A stretch of DNA of 64,000 bases. Origin: Pedobacter montanisoli (GTDB lineage: Bacteria > Bacteroidota > Bacteroidia > Sphingobacteriales > Sphingobacteriaceae). Location: positions 1,612,001-1,676,000 of the forward strand of contig NZ_JALGBH010000001.1 in NCBI RefSeq assembly GCF_022809115.1, written 5' to 3'. Under the pieces are notes generated by a model. That model was given only the letters and a program-made list of their open reading frames with translations, did no database searches and was not told where the DNA came from. Position numbers and translations under genes: made by a program. Below, in pieces: positions 34,927-44,108 of this stretch (positions are counted from its first letter, which is position 1; each line of letters begins with the position of its first letter).

Positions 34927-36966
34927 TTACCAAAGTCTAATTCTGTCTTCAGGTTTTTTGTATAATTTATCACCTGGCTTCACATCAAAAGCCTCATACC
35001 ATGCATCCATATTTACAGGAGCACCAATTGTTCTGTATGGGCCTGGCGAGTGTGTATCGGTTTTAATCAGCTGAGCAGCTGTTTCAGGAAGAATATTTCC
35101 TCTCCATACCTGCGCCCATGCCAGGAAGAAACGCTGATCAGGAGTAAAGCCATCTATTTTCGCTTTACTTTGACCTTGTTTAGTCATTTTAAACGCGGTA
35201 TAAGCGGCGTTTAAACCACCTAAATCGCCAATATTCTCACCCATGGTTAATTTACCATTTACGTGAATAGTATCTAAAACTGTATAAGCATCAAATTGTT
35301 CGCCTAAAAGTTTGGTCTTGGCATTAAACTTAGCTCTGTCTTCATCAGTCCACCAGTTTTTTAGGTTTCCATCTTTGTCATATTGACTACCTGTATCATC
35401 AAAACCATGACTCATTTCATGACCTATAACCGCGCCGATACCTCCGTAATTTACCGCATCGTCAGCACCAGGATGGAAGAACGGGAATTGTAATATACCT
35501 GCCGGGAAAACAATCTCGTTCATGGTTGGGCTATAATACGCATTTACCGTTGGAGGAGTCATACCAAAACGTGTACGGTCTACAGGTTTACCTAGCTGGC
35601 TGATGTTATCTTTGAAACCCCAAATGCCAGCATTACGTAGGTTCTGGAAATAAGTATCACGTTTGATCACCAAGCCATCATAATTTCTCCATTTTGTGGT
35701 ATAACCTACTTTAGGATAAAAAGCATGTAGTTTTGCAAGTGCTTTTTCCTTAGTGGCATCGCTCATCCAATCCAGATTTTTGATTCTGATCTCAAAAGCT
35801 TTACGTAGATTTTTGATCATCTCATCCATACGGGCTTTGGCCTCAGGTTTGAAATATTTAGCTACATAAAGTTGTCCAAGTAAATCACCCAAAACCCCAT
35901 CTGTTAACGAAGACATGCGCTGCCAGCGTGGAGTTTGTACTTTTTGTCCGGTCTGAACCTGCGTAAAGGCAAAACTTGCATTAACAAATGGAGAGCTTAA
36001 GTTATTGGCCGCTCCTTTAAGTATATTCCATTCTAAATATGATTTCCAGTCGGCAACAGAAACCGAGTTCAATAATCCATTTAGGGATTTAAAGAAACTA
36101 GGTGAGTTTACCAAAACGCTATCTTGGCCTTTTACACCTAGATTAGTTAGTGTAGTGCTCCAGTTGATATCTGGTGTTATTTTATTGAATTCAGAAATGG
36201 TCAATTTATTGTATGTTTTATAAGGATCTCTCATCTCAAGACGGCTCATTTGCGCCTCTGCTAATTTTTTCTCAATCCCAAAAACGGTTTTAGCTTTTTT
36301 TGCAGCTTCTTCCTTATCGTAGCCTATAAGGTTAAAAAGAGTGGTCATGTAAGCATCGTAAGCCTCTCTTATTTTCACGCTTCTACTGTCATCTTTTAGG
36401 TAATAATCTCTATCACTTAAGGTAGTACCACCCTGTGAAATGTTTACCATATACTTGGTCACATTTTTACGATCCTGGCCCACACCAAATCCATATAGAG
36501 CGCTGCCAATGCCATTGCTGCGCATATAAGTAACCTGATTGAGTACATCATTAAGGTTTGCGATGTGTTTAATTCTTTCAAGATCTGCTTTTATAGGTGT
36601 ATAACCTAATTTTTCAATGGTTAAACTGTCCATTGCGGCAGCATAGAAATCGCCTACACGTTTGGTAACTGAGCCTGCCGGAGCAGTTTTATTGGCAGCA
36701 GCAGCTTCTACAAGACTTCTTACTGCGTTTACATTAAAATCTCTGAGTTCGTTAAAAGATCCCCAACGGGTTTCTTTGGCTGGAACAGGATTGTTTTTAA
36801 TCCAGGTTCCGCTTGCATATTCGTAAAAATCATTGCCTGGCTTAACGCTCAAGTCCATATTTGCCGGGTCAATAAATTTTTTGGGTGCACTTTGGGCGTA
36901 AGCTGTAAAGCTTCCTGCAATGATACCCAAAGCAGCAAAGTAATTTTTAAGATAATTAACTTTCAT
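34927..36966 (-). CDS. M13-family zinc metallopeptidase (neprilysin/PepO-like)
   Basis: Exported endopeptidase for peptides, 679 residues. A signal peptide ends near residue 25 (GSFTAYAQSAP), followed by the all-helical M13 N-terminal domain. The C-terminal catalytic domain carries GHEMSHGFDD (zinc-binding HExxH), the ENIGDLGG motif with the third ligand Glu, and the conserved final IRLW. NAYYSPTMNEIVFPAGILQ is the substrate-binding strand. A single gene with normal length; the enzyme is likely periplasmic or surface-bound. Confidence 0.95.
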   Translation of the reverse strand: MKVNYLKNYFAALGIIAGSFTAYAQSAPKKFIDPANMDLSVKPGNDFYEYASGTWIKNNPVPAKETRWGSFNELRDFNVNAVRSLVEAAAANKTAPAGSVTKRVGDFYAAAMDSLTIEKLGYTPIKADLERIKHIANLNDVLNQVTYMRSNGIGSALYGFGVGQDRKNVTKYMVNISQGGTTLSDRDYYLKDDSRSVKIREAYDAYMTTLFNLIGYDKEEAAKKAKTVFGIEKKLAEAQMSRLEMRDPYKTYNKLTISEFNKITPDINWSTTLTNLGVKGQDSVLVNSPSFFKSLNGLLNSVSVADWKSYLEWNILKGAANNLSSPFVNASFAFTQVQTGQKVQTPRWQRMSSLTDGVLGDLLGQLYVAKYFKPEAKARMDEMIKNLRKAFEIRIKNLDWMSDATKEKALAKLHAFYPKVGYTTKWRNYDGLVIKRDTYFQNLRNAGIWGFKDNISQLGKPVDRTRFGMTPPTVNAYYSPTMNEIVFPAGILQFPFFHPGADDAVNYGGIGAVIGHEMSHGFDDTGSQYDKDGNLKNWWTDEDRAKFNAKTKLLGEQFDAYTVLDTIHVNGKLTMGENIGDLGGLNAAYTAFKMTKQGQSKAKIDGFTPDQRFFLAWAQVWRGNILPETAAQLIKTDTHSPGPYRTIGAPVNMDAWYEAFDVKPGDKLYKKPEDRIRLW

Positions 36967-37250
36967 GCCTTTAAATTAAGTTCTGGACACGAAAGTTAAT
37001 TAAATGTTTGAAACAATTATTAAAAAGCAATAGAAATATTACTTGTTAAACCAGTAATAAATTTTGTCTAAGCCAAGCTTGCGGAAAATTTCATTATATA
37101 AAAACGATATTTTAAACAATTTCATTTTTGTAGCAGTTTATATAATTAACATTTTTTAACATTTTTTATTGTGTTTGACATAAAAATAACTTTGAAGCTA
37201 TGTTTAAAATACTTATTATGCTTAGTTTTGAATAATTCTAAATAACAAAA
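36967..37250. other. Intergenic region upstream of the P-type ATPase
   Basis: 284 bp of AT-rich sequence between divergent genes. Two -7-like boxes fit the plus strand: TAACTTTG at 37187-37194 and TAGTTTTG at 37223-37230 (20 bp before the ATPase ATG). Neither has a good -33 partner at 19 nt. I see no repeat, small gene or clear operator. Confidence 0.35.
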
Positions 37251-39212
37251 ATGGAATTCACAAAACACGCGCATACAGAAACTGAAGCAGCTTGTTGCAG
37301 TGTTCATGCTAAGCATGATCACTCTCATGATGATCATGATCATTCACATGGTGACGCTTCTTCATTTAAAACATATATCCCTGCTCTGCTGAGTTTGCTT
37401 TTATTGTTAGGTGGTATAGGGTTAGATTATGTTAAAGCTTCTTTTTTCGAAGGTTATATTAGGTTAGCCTGGTATTTATTAGCTTATATACCCGTAGGTT
37501 TTCCTGTATTGAAAGAGGCATATAGCACCATTATAAAAGGAGAGATTTTTACTGAATTTCTGTTGATGGGATTAGCAACCATAGGCGCATTGGCTTTAGG
37601 AGAATATCCTGAGGCGGTTGCTGTAATGTTGTTTTATTCTATAGGAGAGCTTTTTCAGAATGCGGCTGTAAACAAAGCTAAAAATAACATTAAGGCCTTA
37701 TTAGATGTAAGACCTGATATTGCGCATTTAGAAGCCAATGGCAATTATAAAGATGTACAACCCAATACGGTTAAGATAGGAGATACCATACAGATTAGAG
37801 TAGGCGAAAAGGCACCTTTGGATGGTACACTTTTAAACGATAGCGCAAGTTTTAACACCGCAGCACTTACTGGAGAAAGTAAGCCAAAAACCATTAGGAA
37901 AGGTGAACAGGTATTGGCGGGTATGCTGAATCTGGAAAACGTGATCAGTTTAGAGGTTACAAAAAAATTTGAGGATAGTGCTTTGTCTAAAATTCTTGAG
38001 CTTGTTCAAAATGCAACTTCTAAAAAGGCCAAAACAGAATTGTTCATTAGAAAATTTGCAAAAGTATATACACCTATTGTATTCTTCCTTGCGCTTGCTT
38101 TGGTTTTTATCCCTTACTTTTTTGTATCTGATTATGAGTTTAGCCAGTGGTTATACAGAGGCTTGGTATTTTTAGTGATTTCGTGCCCTTGCGCATTGGT
38201 AATTTCTATACCATTGGGTTATTTTGGCGGTATTGGTGCCGCTTCTGGTAACGGAATTCTGTTTAAAGGATCCAATTACTTGGATGTGATCACACAATTG
38301 AACACGGTTGTAATGGATAAAACAGGAACCTTAACTCATGGGGTTTTTAAAGTTAAGGAACTCAAAAGTGAGATAGATGAACAGGAGTTCTTAACCTTGT
38401 TGGCCAGTTTAGAGAGCCAATCTACCCACCCTATTGCAAAAGCTATTGTTGCTTATTACGGTGAAAAATCATTTTTACCTTTAAGCGATGTAAAAGAAAT
38501 TGCAGGACATGGACTTTCTGCGGTTATTGATGGCAAACAGGTAAGTGCCGGTAACGCAAAGTTATTGAAGAAAATGAAGGTTGCTTATCCGGCAGAAATA
38601 GATGAGAAAGTAGAAACCATTGTTTTGATGGCTGTAGATAATGTATATGCCGGTTATGTGCTCATTGCTGATGAAATTAAAGACGATGCTAAGCAGGCAA
38701 TAATTGATCTGCATGCAAATGGAGTTAAAAAAGTAGTAATGTTAAGCGGAGATAAAGATGCGATTACGCAGAAAGTGGCCAAAGAATTAGGTATAGACAG
38801 CGCTTTTGGAGATTTATTGCCAGAGGATAAGGTGGCAAAACTTACCGAAATTAAAGCAGATCAAAGCAATGTAGTTGCTTTTGTAGGGGATGGAATTAAT
38901 GATGCTCCGGTCCTGGCCTTAAGTGATATAGGTATGGCCATGGGCGCTTTAGGTAGTGATGTGGCAATTGAAACAGCTGATGTAGTGATCCAAAATGATA
39001 TGCCAAGTAAAATAGCATCGGCTATTAAGATTGGTAAGGCTACCAAAAAGATTGTATATCAGAATATAGGCTTAGCTTTTGGGGTTAAGTTAATTGTACT
39101 GGTCTTAGGTGCAGGCGGACTGGCTACCATGTGGGAAGCTGTTTTTGCTGATGTGGGTGTAGCATTTCTGGCCATATTGAATGCAATAAGGATACAGAGA
39201 ATGAAGTTTTAA
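37251..39212 (+). CDS. Heavy-metal-translocating P-type ATPase (P1B)
   Basis: Exports or moves divalent soft metals across the inner membrane, driven by ATP, 653 residues. The N-terminus has no HMA domain, but a metal-ligand tail: AACCSVHAKHDHSHDDHDHSHGD (residues 13-35) with two adjacent Cys and eight His. Transmembrane CPC in VISCPCALVIS, the phosphorylation site DKTGTLTHG, the HP locus STHPIAKAI and GDGINDAPVLALSDIG are all intact. CPC plus a His-rich tail fits the Zn/Cd/Pb/Co (ZntA/CadA) subgroup, though the ion cannot be fixed. No metal regulator gene lies next to it. Confidence 0.94.
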   Translation: MEFTKHAHTETEAACCSVHAKHDHSHDDHDHSHGDASSFKTYIPALLSLLLLLGGIGLDYVKASFFEGYIRLAWYLLAYIPVGFPVLKEAYSTIIKGEIFTEFLLMGLATIGALALGEYPEAVAVMLFYSIGELFQNAAVNKAKNNIKALLDVRPDIAHLEANGNYKDVQPNTVKIGDTIQIRVGEKAPLDGTLLNDSASFNTAALTGESKPKTIRKGEQVLAGMLNLENVISLEVTKKFEDSALSKILELVQNATSKKAKTELFIRKFAKVYTPIVFFLALALVFIPYFFVSDYEFSQWLYRGLVFLVISCPCALVISIPLGYFGGIGAASGNGILFKGSNYLDVITQLNTVVMDKTGTLTHGVFKVKELKSEIDEQEFLTLLASLESQSTHPIAKAIVAYYGEKSFLPLSDVKEIAGHGLSAVIDGKQVSAGNAKLLKKMKVAYPAEIDEKVETIVLMAVDNVYAGYVLIADEIKDDAKQAIIDLHANGVKKVVMLSGDKDAITQKVAKELGIDSAFGDLLPEDKVAKLTEIKADQSNVVAFVGDGINDAPVLALSDIGMAMGALGSDVAIETADVVIQNDMPSKIASAIKIGKATKKIVYQNIGLAFGVKLIVLVLGAGGLATMWEAVFADVGVAFLAILNAIRIQRMKF

Positions 39213-39229
39213 GAAATACTGAAGTAGTC

Positions 39230-40885
39230 TCAGGTTGTTAACAAGGCTTTTGCATTTTGTAATGCAAACTCGTTAGGGTTTTTACCACTTAACATTTCTG
39301 CAATAGCCAGAACTCTTTCACTATCGTCAAGTTTTTTAATGCCGGTAGAAGTTTTCTGGTCTTGTTCACTCTTATAAACGAAATAATGATTTTTGCCTTT
39401 TGCTGCAATCTGAGGTAAATGTGTTATAGAGATGATCTGCATATTTTCACTTAATTTCTCCATAACCAGACCTACTTTCAAAGCAGTTTCGCCAGATATA
39501 CCTGTGTCAATTTCGTCAAAAATAAGCGTTGCTAAAGATGTATTTTTTGCCAGCAAAGATTTAATAGCCAACATTAAACGAGATAACTCACCACCCGATG
39601 CAATTTTCTGTACAGGCGCAGGTGCCTGACCTAAATTGGCACTGAACAAGAAACCTATCTGGTTAATGCCGTCTTTTCTAAGCTGATCTTCTTCCTTTAA
39701 ATCAACCAAAAGTTTGGCATTTGGCATACCTAAGCTATGCAAAACTCCAGTTATATGTTCTTGTACTTTAACAGTAGCTTTTTTACGGTTATCACTTATT
39801 TTTTTTGCCAATTCAAATAAATCGCTTTGTTGCTTTGAAATTGTTTTTTTAAGCACATCTATTTTTTCATGATAGGATGCACTTTCACTTAAACCTGTTT
39901 CTAACTGTTGTTGGATATCAATGAGCTCGTCAACTGAACTTACTTTATGCTTTTGCTGTAAAGTATAGATCAGGTTAAGGCGATCTTGGGTAGCCTGTAA
40001 AAGCTCGGCATTATGTAGCGTGTTTTCTTCTATTTTAGCGAGTTCAAAAGAGATATCCTTAAGGTCGATATTGATAGACCTTAACCTTTCGGACAAAGTT
40101 TCAATCTCTTTATCGTATTGTTCTACATTTCTTAACGCATGAGCGGCTTCTTTTAATTGACCGATAACATTATGCTCATTTTCATCTAAAAGTTGGAGGC
40201 AGTTATTAAGACTAATCTTGATACCTTCGGCATGTGTGAGTTTCTGAAGCTCCTGTTCTAATTGACTTTGTTCATCTGAAATTAAATTGGCAGCAGCCAG
40301 TTCATCAAACAAAAACTGCTCATAATCCTGTTTATTGGAAGCTTCAAGAGCCTTATCTTCTAAGTCTTTAAGTGTTTGCTCGTTAGATTTTAACTGCTTA
40401 AGTTGAGATTTGTAGTTAACGAGCATATCCTGTTGGCCGGCTACACTATCTAAAACCAGTAATTGAAAATCGCTGCTGTTGATTTCTAAAGTAGCATGTT
40501 GCGAGTGTATGGCAATTAAACGTTCGCCAATGTATTTTAAGGTATTCAGATTAACAGGTGTATCGTTAATAAAAGCTCTTGATTTACCGTCTATGGCAAT
40601 CTCTCTCCTTAAAATATTTTCATCAAAGAAATCCAGGTCTTCGGCTTCAAAAAGTTCTTTCAGTTCATTATTAGAAACCTTGAAAATTCCTTCAATTACG
40701 CATTTTTTATCTTGATTATAAAAATATTTGCTTTCTACCCGCTGTCCTAAGATGAGGGATAAGGCACCCAAAATAATAGATTTTCCAGCTCCGGTTTCGC
40801 CTGTAATGATATTTAAACCATTGCCAAAAGTAATGTCAAGGCTGTCTATTAAAGCATAGTTACGAATAGAAAGTTTTTGTAGCAT
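39230..40885 (-). CDS. recN: DNA repair protein RecN
   Basis: SMC-like ATPase acting in double-strand break repair, 551 residues. N-terminal Walker A GETGAGKSIILGALSLILGQ is at residues 30-49, a long central coiled coil follows (about 155-350), and then the ABC signature SGGELSRLMLAIKSLL and Walker B TLIFDEIDTGISGETA. In many Bacteroidota recN closes the bamD-rpoZ-coaBC-DUF4835 run, but here five kilobases with a TonB receptor and a BlaR/BlaI pair lie between. Confidence 0.96.
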   Translation of the reverse strand: MLQKLSIRNYALIDSLDITFGNGLNIITGETGAGKSIILGALSLILGQRVESKYFYNQDKKCVIEGIFKVSNNELKELFEAEDLDFFDENILRREIAIDGKSRAFINDTPVNLNTLKYIGERLIAIHSQHATLEINSSDFQLLVLDSVAGQQDMLVNYKSQLKQLKSNEQTLKDLEDKALEASNKQDYEQFLFDELAAANLISDEQSQLEQELQKLTHAEGIKISLNNCLQLLDENEHNVIGQLKEAAHALRNVEQYDKEIETLSERLRSINIDLKDISFELAKIEENTLHNAELLQATQDRLNLIYTLQQKHKVSSVDELIDIQQQLETGLSESASYHEKIDVLKKTISKQQSDLFELAKKISDNRKKATVKVQEHITGVLHSLGMPNAKLLVDLKEEDQLRKDGINQIGFLFSANLGQAPAPVQKIASGGELSRLMLAIKSLLAKNTSLATLIFDEIDTGISGETALKVGLVMEKLSENMQIISITHLPQIAAKGKNHYFVYKSEQDQKTSTGIKKLDDSERVLAIAEMLSGKNPNEFALQNAKALLTT

Positions 40886-41087
40886 ATCTTCGTGCTAAAT
40901 TAACAAAAAACGACAGGCTTTTGAAATAGATTATATGAAATGAAACCCGGAACTAAAATAAAGATCAGGGAATCAGCTGGGTAAAACTTTGTATGCTTTT
41001 TTATCACCCTATTGTGCAACGCAGGCTAAAAAATCCCGTCTTGTAAAAAGAAATGCTTCAAAGCATTGAAATAACAAACAAGCACAA

Positions 41088-43505
41088 ATGAAAACAATCA
41101 AACTATTTTTACTTTCTTTATTTGTAGCCGTGTGCGCGGTAAACATGGCTAATGCCCAGGAAAAAAACTGGCAGGTAAAAGGGATCATCTTAGATTCTCT
41201 GACTAAAAAACCGGGCGAATTTTTTACGGTTTCTCTTCAATTAAACGGAACGGCTTTAAAAAGTGTAGTGAGCGATGAGAATGGCAATTTTTCTATAGAT
41301 AAGATCAGTACAGGTAATTACCTGTTGGTTATTGGTTCTTTGGGTTACAATACCAAGCATGTAGTACTTGAAGTTAAACAATCAGTTGATTTGGGTAAGA
41401 TCTTGGTTATTTCTCAAAGCAATAAACTGGAAGAAGTTTCTGTGGTAGCCAGCAAACCCGTAATTAAGCAGGAGCCAGATAGGTTGAGTTATGATGTACA
41501 GGCTGATCCGGAGAGTAAGGTACTTAGCGTATTGGATATGATGCGTAAAATTCCTTTGCTTTCTGTTGATGCAGATGATAATATAAAATTGAAGGGTAAT
41601 GGCAACTACAAAATCCTGATCAATGGTAAACCATCAGGCATGCTGGCAAGAGACCCAAAAGAGGTTTTAAAAACCATGCCTGCATCAAATATTCAAAAGG
41701 TAGAAGTCATTACTACACCTCCTTCTAAATATGAAAGTGAAGGGCTTGCTGGTTTAATTAATATTATTACCAATAAAAAAGCTACCAATGGTTACAATGG
41801 TAATCTTAACCTGCGAAACCAAACACCGGGCGGACCTGGTATAAATGGCAATTTAACTTTAAAGCAGGGAAGTTTTGGTGCATCTGTATATAGCGGAACA
41901 GGAATATGGCAGGTTGATGGTTTAAGAAATCAGGATATGAGATTAACAACAGGCCTTACTCCCGGAAGTCTTTTAGCCCTGGGCGAAACTAAGATAGATA
42001 ACCGATGGGCATGGGGAGGTGCTGAGTTAAGTTATGAGATTGATTCACTTAACCTGATCACTGCCGAGATTAATCCATATGGTGGATTTAATGAACAAAA
42101 TTCTATCAGACGTTTTAATATGAGAGATGGATCTCAACTAAGTAACTATGATATGAACGGAATTACACGTTATGAGTGGGGCGGAATTGAATACAATCTA
42201 AATTACCAGTTGGGATTTAAAAAGAAGAAAGAACATTTACTAACCCTTTCTTATAAATTATCTGATTATGGAAATCCGCAACATAATAAGGTTGATTTTT
42301 TAAACGAGGTTAATTATTCTGGAACCAATTATAAACAGGATAATGAAAGTAAAACCAAAGAACATACTTTTCAGCTCGATTATATCAATCCTTTTAAAAA
42401 GATCACTGTTGAAGCAGGTGCGAAGGTAATTTTAAGAGACGGTTCTGCTATTTCTGAACATTATAATTTAGATAGGGCCCAGAATACTTATTTATATGAT
42501 GCTACGCAAAGTAATATTTATTACAATAACCAGAATATTTTTGGAGCATATAATTCTTATACACTGGTTCTAGATAGCACTTTAACATTTAAGGCAGGAG
42601 CAAGATTAGAAGCAACCTATGTTAATGGCGATTTTCGTTCTACAAACTCAATGGTAAAAAGTCATTACTTTAATTTAGTGCCTTCTGTATCTTTTAATAA
42701 AAAATTAGCGAACAGCCAGGCCATCAGTTTAGGTTTTACCCAGCGTTTACAACGCCCAAGTATTTATGACTTAAATCCTTTTGTAGATAAATCGAGGCCT
42801 AATTTTGAATATACAGGTAACCCTGATTTAAAAGCTGTGATCAGCAATAACTTTGAGCTAACCTATAGCAACTTTAAAAAAGGATCTTTAAACTTAAGTT
42901 TGAGCTATAATTTTGCCAACAATACGCAACAAACCGTTTATCAGTATTTTGAAGCACAAAATATTACACGGATAACCTCATTAAACATTGGCAAGAATAA
43001 CTTGTTAGGCCTTAATATTAATTTCAATTATCCTATTACCTCAAAATGGAATGCAAACATTAATGGAAACCTTAATCAGGTATGGATACAAGGTGTAATC
43101 AATGGAGTAGATACTAAGAACAACGGTTTAACAGGTTACACTTCATTTAGCAGCAGTTATAAATTTGATAACGGCTGGAAACCGAGTGTTTCATTTAATT
43201 TTTCAGCACCTTCGGTAATGTTACAGGGTAAATCTAACAGCTTCTATTTTATGGGCTTTAACGTAAGTAAAGATCTGATTAAAGATAAACTTACTTTATT
43301 TGCTATGGTAGCTAACCCTTTTAAACAGTATAATGTTTATAAAAACTCAACAGAGGGAAGCAACTTTACCCAAGAGCGTTTAAACTATAATATCTACCGT
43401 CGTTTTACTGCAAGTTTGAACTGGAAATTTGGGAAACTTACAGACGGGATTAAGAAAAATGAAAGACGTATCAATAATGACGATACAAAGAAATCTAGCA
43501 ACTAA
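41088..43505 (+). CDS. Outer-membrane beta-barrel receptor with CarboxypepD-regulatory-like domain
   Basis: TonB-receptor-like outer-membrane protein of the OMP_b-brl_3 type, 805 residues. A signal peptide ends near residue 24 (NMANAQEK). The regulatory-like domain covers about 28-110, and the plug-like part covers about 120-230, with ILINGKPSGMLARDPKEVL and IQKVEVITTPPSKYESEGLAG. The barrel follows to a basic C-tail (KNERRINNDDTKKSSN). No TonB box is obvious. A single gene preceded by a perfect AATGCTT-CA-AAGCATT dyad at 41052-41067, just before its start. Cargo unknown. Confidence 0.9.
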   Translation: MKTIKLFLLSLFVAVCAVNMANAQEKNWQVKGIILDSLTKKPGEFFTVSLQLNGTALKSVVSDENGNFSIDKISTGNYLLVIGSLGYNTKHVVLEVKQSVDLGKILVISQSNKLEEVSVVASKPVIKQEPDRLSYDVQADPESKVLSVLDMMRKIPLLSVDADDNIKLKGNGNYKILINGKPSGMLARDPKEVLKTMPASNIQKVEVITTPPSKYESEGLAGLINIITNKKATNGYNGNLNLRNQTPGGPGINGNLTLKQGSFGASVYSGTGIWQVDGLRNQDMRLTTGLTPGSLLALGETKIDNRWAWGGAELSYEIDSLNLITAEINPYGGFNEQNSIRRFNMRDGSQLSNYDMNGITRYEWGGIEYNLNYQLGFKKKKEHLLTLSYKLSDYGNPQHNKVDFLNEVNYSGTNYKQDNESKTKEHTFQLDYINPFKKITVEAGAKVILRDGSAISEHYNLDRAQNTYLYDATQSNIYYNNQNIFGAYNSYTLVLDSTLTFKAGARLEATYVNGDFRSTNSMVKSHYFNLVPSVSFNKKLANSQAISLGFTQRLQRPSIYDLNPFVDKSRPNFEYTGNPDLKAVISNNFELTYSNFKKGSLNLSLSYNFANNTQQTVYQYFEAQNITRITSLNIGKNNLLGLNINFNYPITSKWNANINGNLNQVWIQGVINGVDTKNNGLTGYTSFSSSYKFDNGWKPSVSFNFSAPSVMLQGKSNSFYFMGFNVSKDLIKDKLTLFAMVANPFKQYNVYKNSTEGSNFTQERLNYNIYRRFTASLNWKFGKLTDGIKKNERRINNDDTKKSSN

Positions 43506-43528
43506 GCTTTAATCAAAGCTTATAAATG

Positions 43529-43600
43529 AGGGCGTATAAAAGGAAGGCTCGTCATTCTGAACTTGTTTCAGGATCTGAGCTCCTTTATACGCCCTTTTAT
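43529..43600. repeat. Dispersed Bacteroidota intergenic repeat (GTCATTCTGAACTTG type), hairpin form
   Basis: The outer arms AGGGCGTATAAAAGGA and TCCTTTATACGCCCT pair with a single-base bulge; the inside reads CGTCATTCTGAACTTGTTTCAGG. This TCATTCTGAAC...TTTCAG unit is familiar from many Bacteroidota intergenic repeats. A related half copy lies at 54412-54436. Confidence 0.6.
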
Positions 43601-44045
43601 ATTTTAACCATTTATAATTATTCAGTTAAAGGGATAATTATTTTATCGTTTGGCCTTGAGCATAAAGATTTGCAAAACTCCATTCTTACCTAATAAAGTA
43701 TGATAGATTTTGTTTAAAAGTAAGACTTACCCAAAACAATAATAATCTCCCGCAATTCTTTTTAAATGAATGTTATCCAAGCTTTCTTTTTTGCATGATT
43801 TTCAATCATTGAACTTTTCTTCTGCCAACATAATCTCATATATAAATCTCCCAATTCTTAATACAGTTTGTTGATTGATCTCTTTTGGTATCATTAACCT
43901 ATTCTGATTGTGAGATGAAACTGAGGGAAAGAAAAGAATTTAAAAAGCTTTTATAACAGCTGGTTTTATAGTTCAATATTGTTAAACCGAAGAAGATAAA
44001 TAGAACGCTATTTTAGTAATTATCTTTTGGGAATAGTGTCCAGGC

Positions 44046-44079
44046 AAAAAAATAGGGTAGCTATCAAAATAGCTACCCT
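44046..44079 (-). terminator. Terminator of the blaR1-like gene
   Basis: AGGGTAGCTAT-CAAA-ATAGCTACCCT (44054-44079), an 11-bp perfect stem, precedes an A-run on the plus strand (T-run on minus). It is 30 bp beyond the stop of the minus-strand gene. Confidence 0.85.
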
Positions 44080-44108
44080 TCACTTCAGGTTTGTATGGTG
44101 TGTTTGGT

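Larger units (their letters stand above)
43506..44108. other. Gene-poor 600-bp gap with repeat remnant and terminator
   Basis: Contains a hairpin-forming dispersed repeat near 43529-43600 and the terminator of the minus-strand blaR1-like gene (44054-44079). Between them, the minus strand shows only a 30-codon frame at 43802-43894 (MIPKEINQQTVLRIGRF...), which may be a gene remnant. No tRNA, IS or clear small RNA was found. Confidence 0.4.

Noticed and set aside
43802..43894. 30-codon minus-strand frame (MIPKEINQQ...)
   Set aside because: Looks protein-like but has no promoter, neighbour or known family; kept only as a possible remnant.
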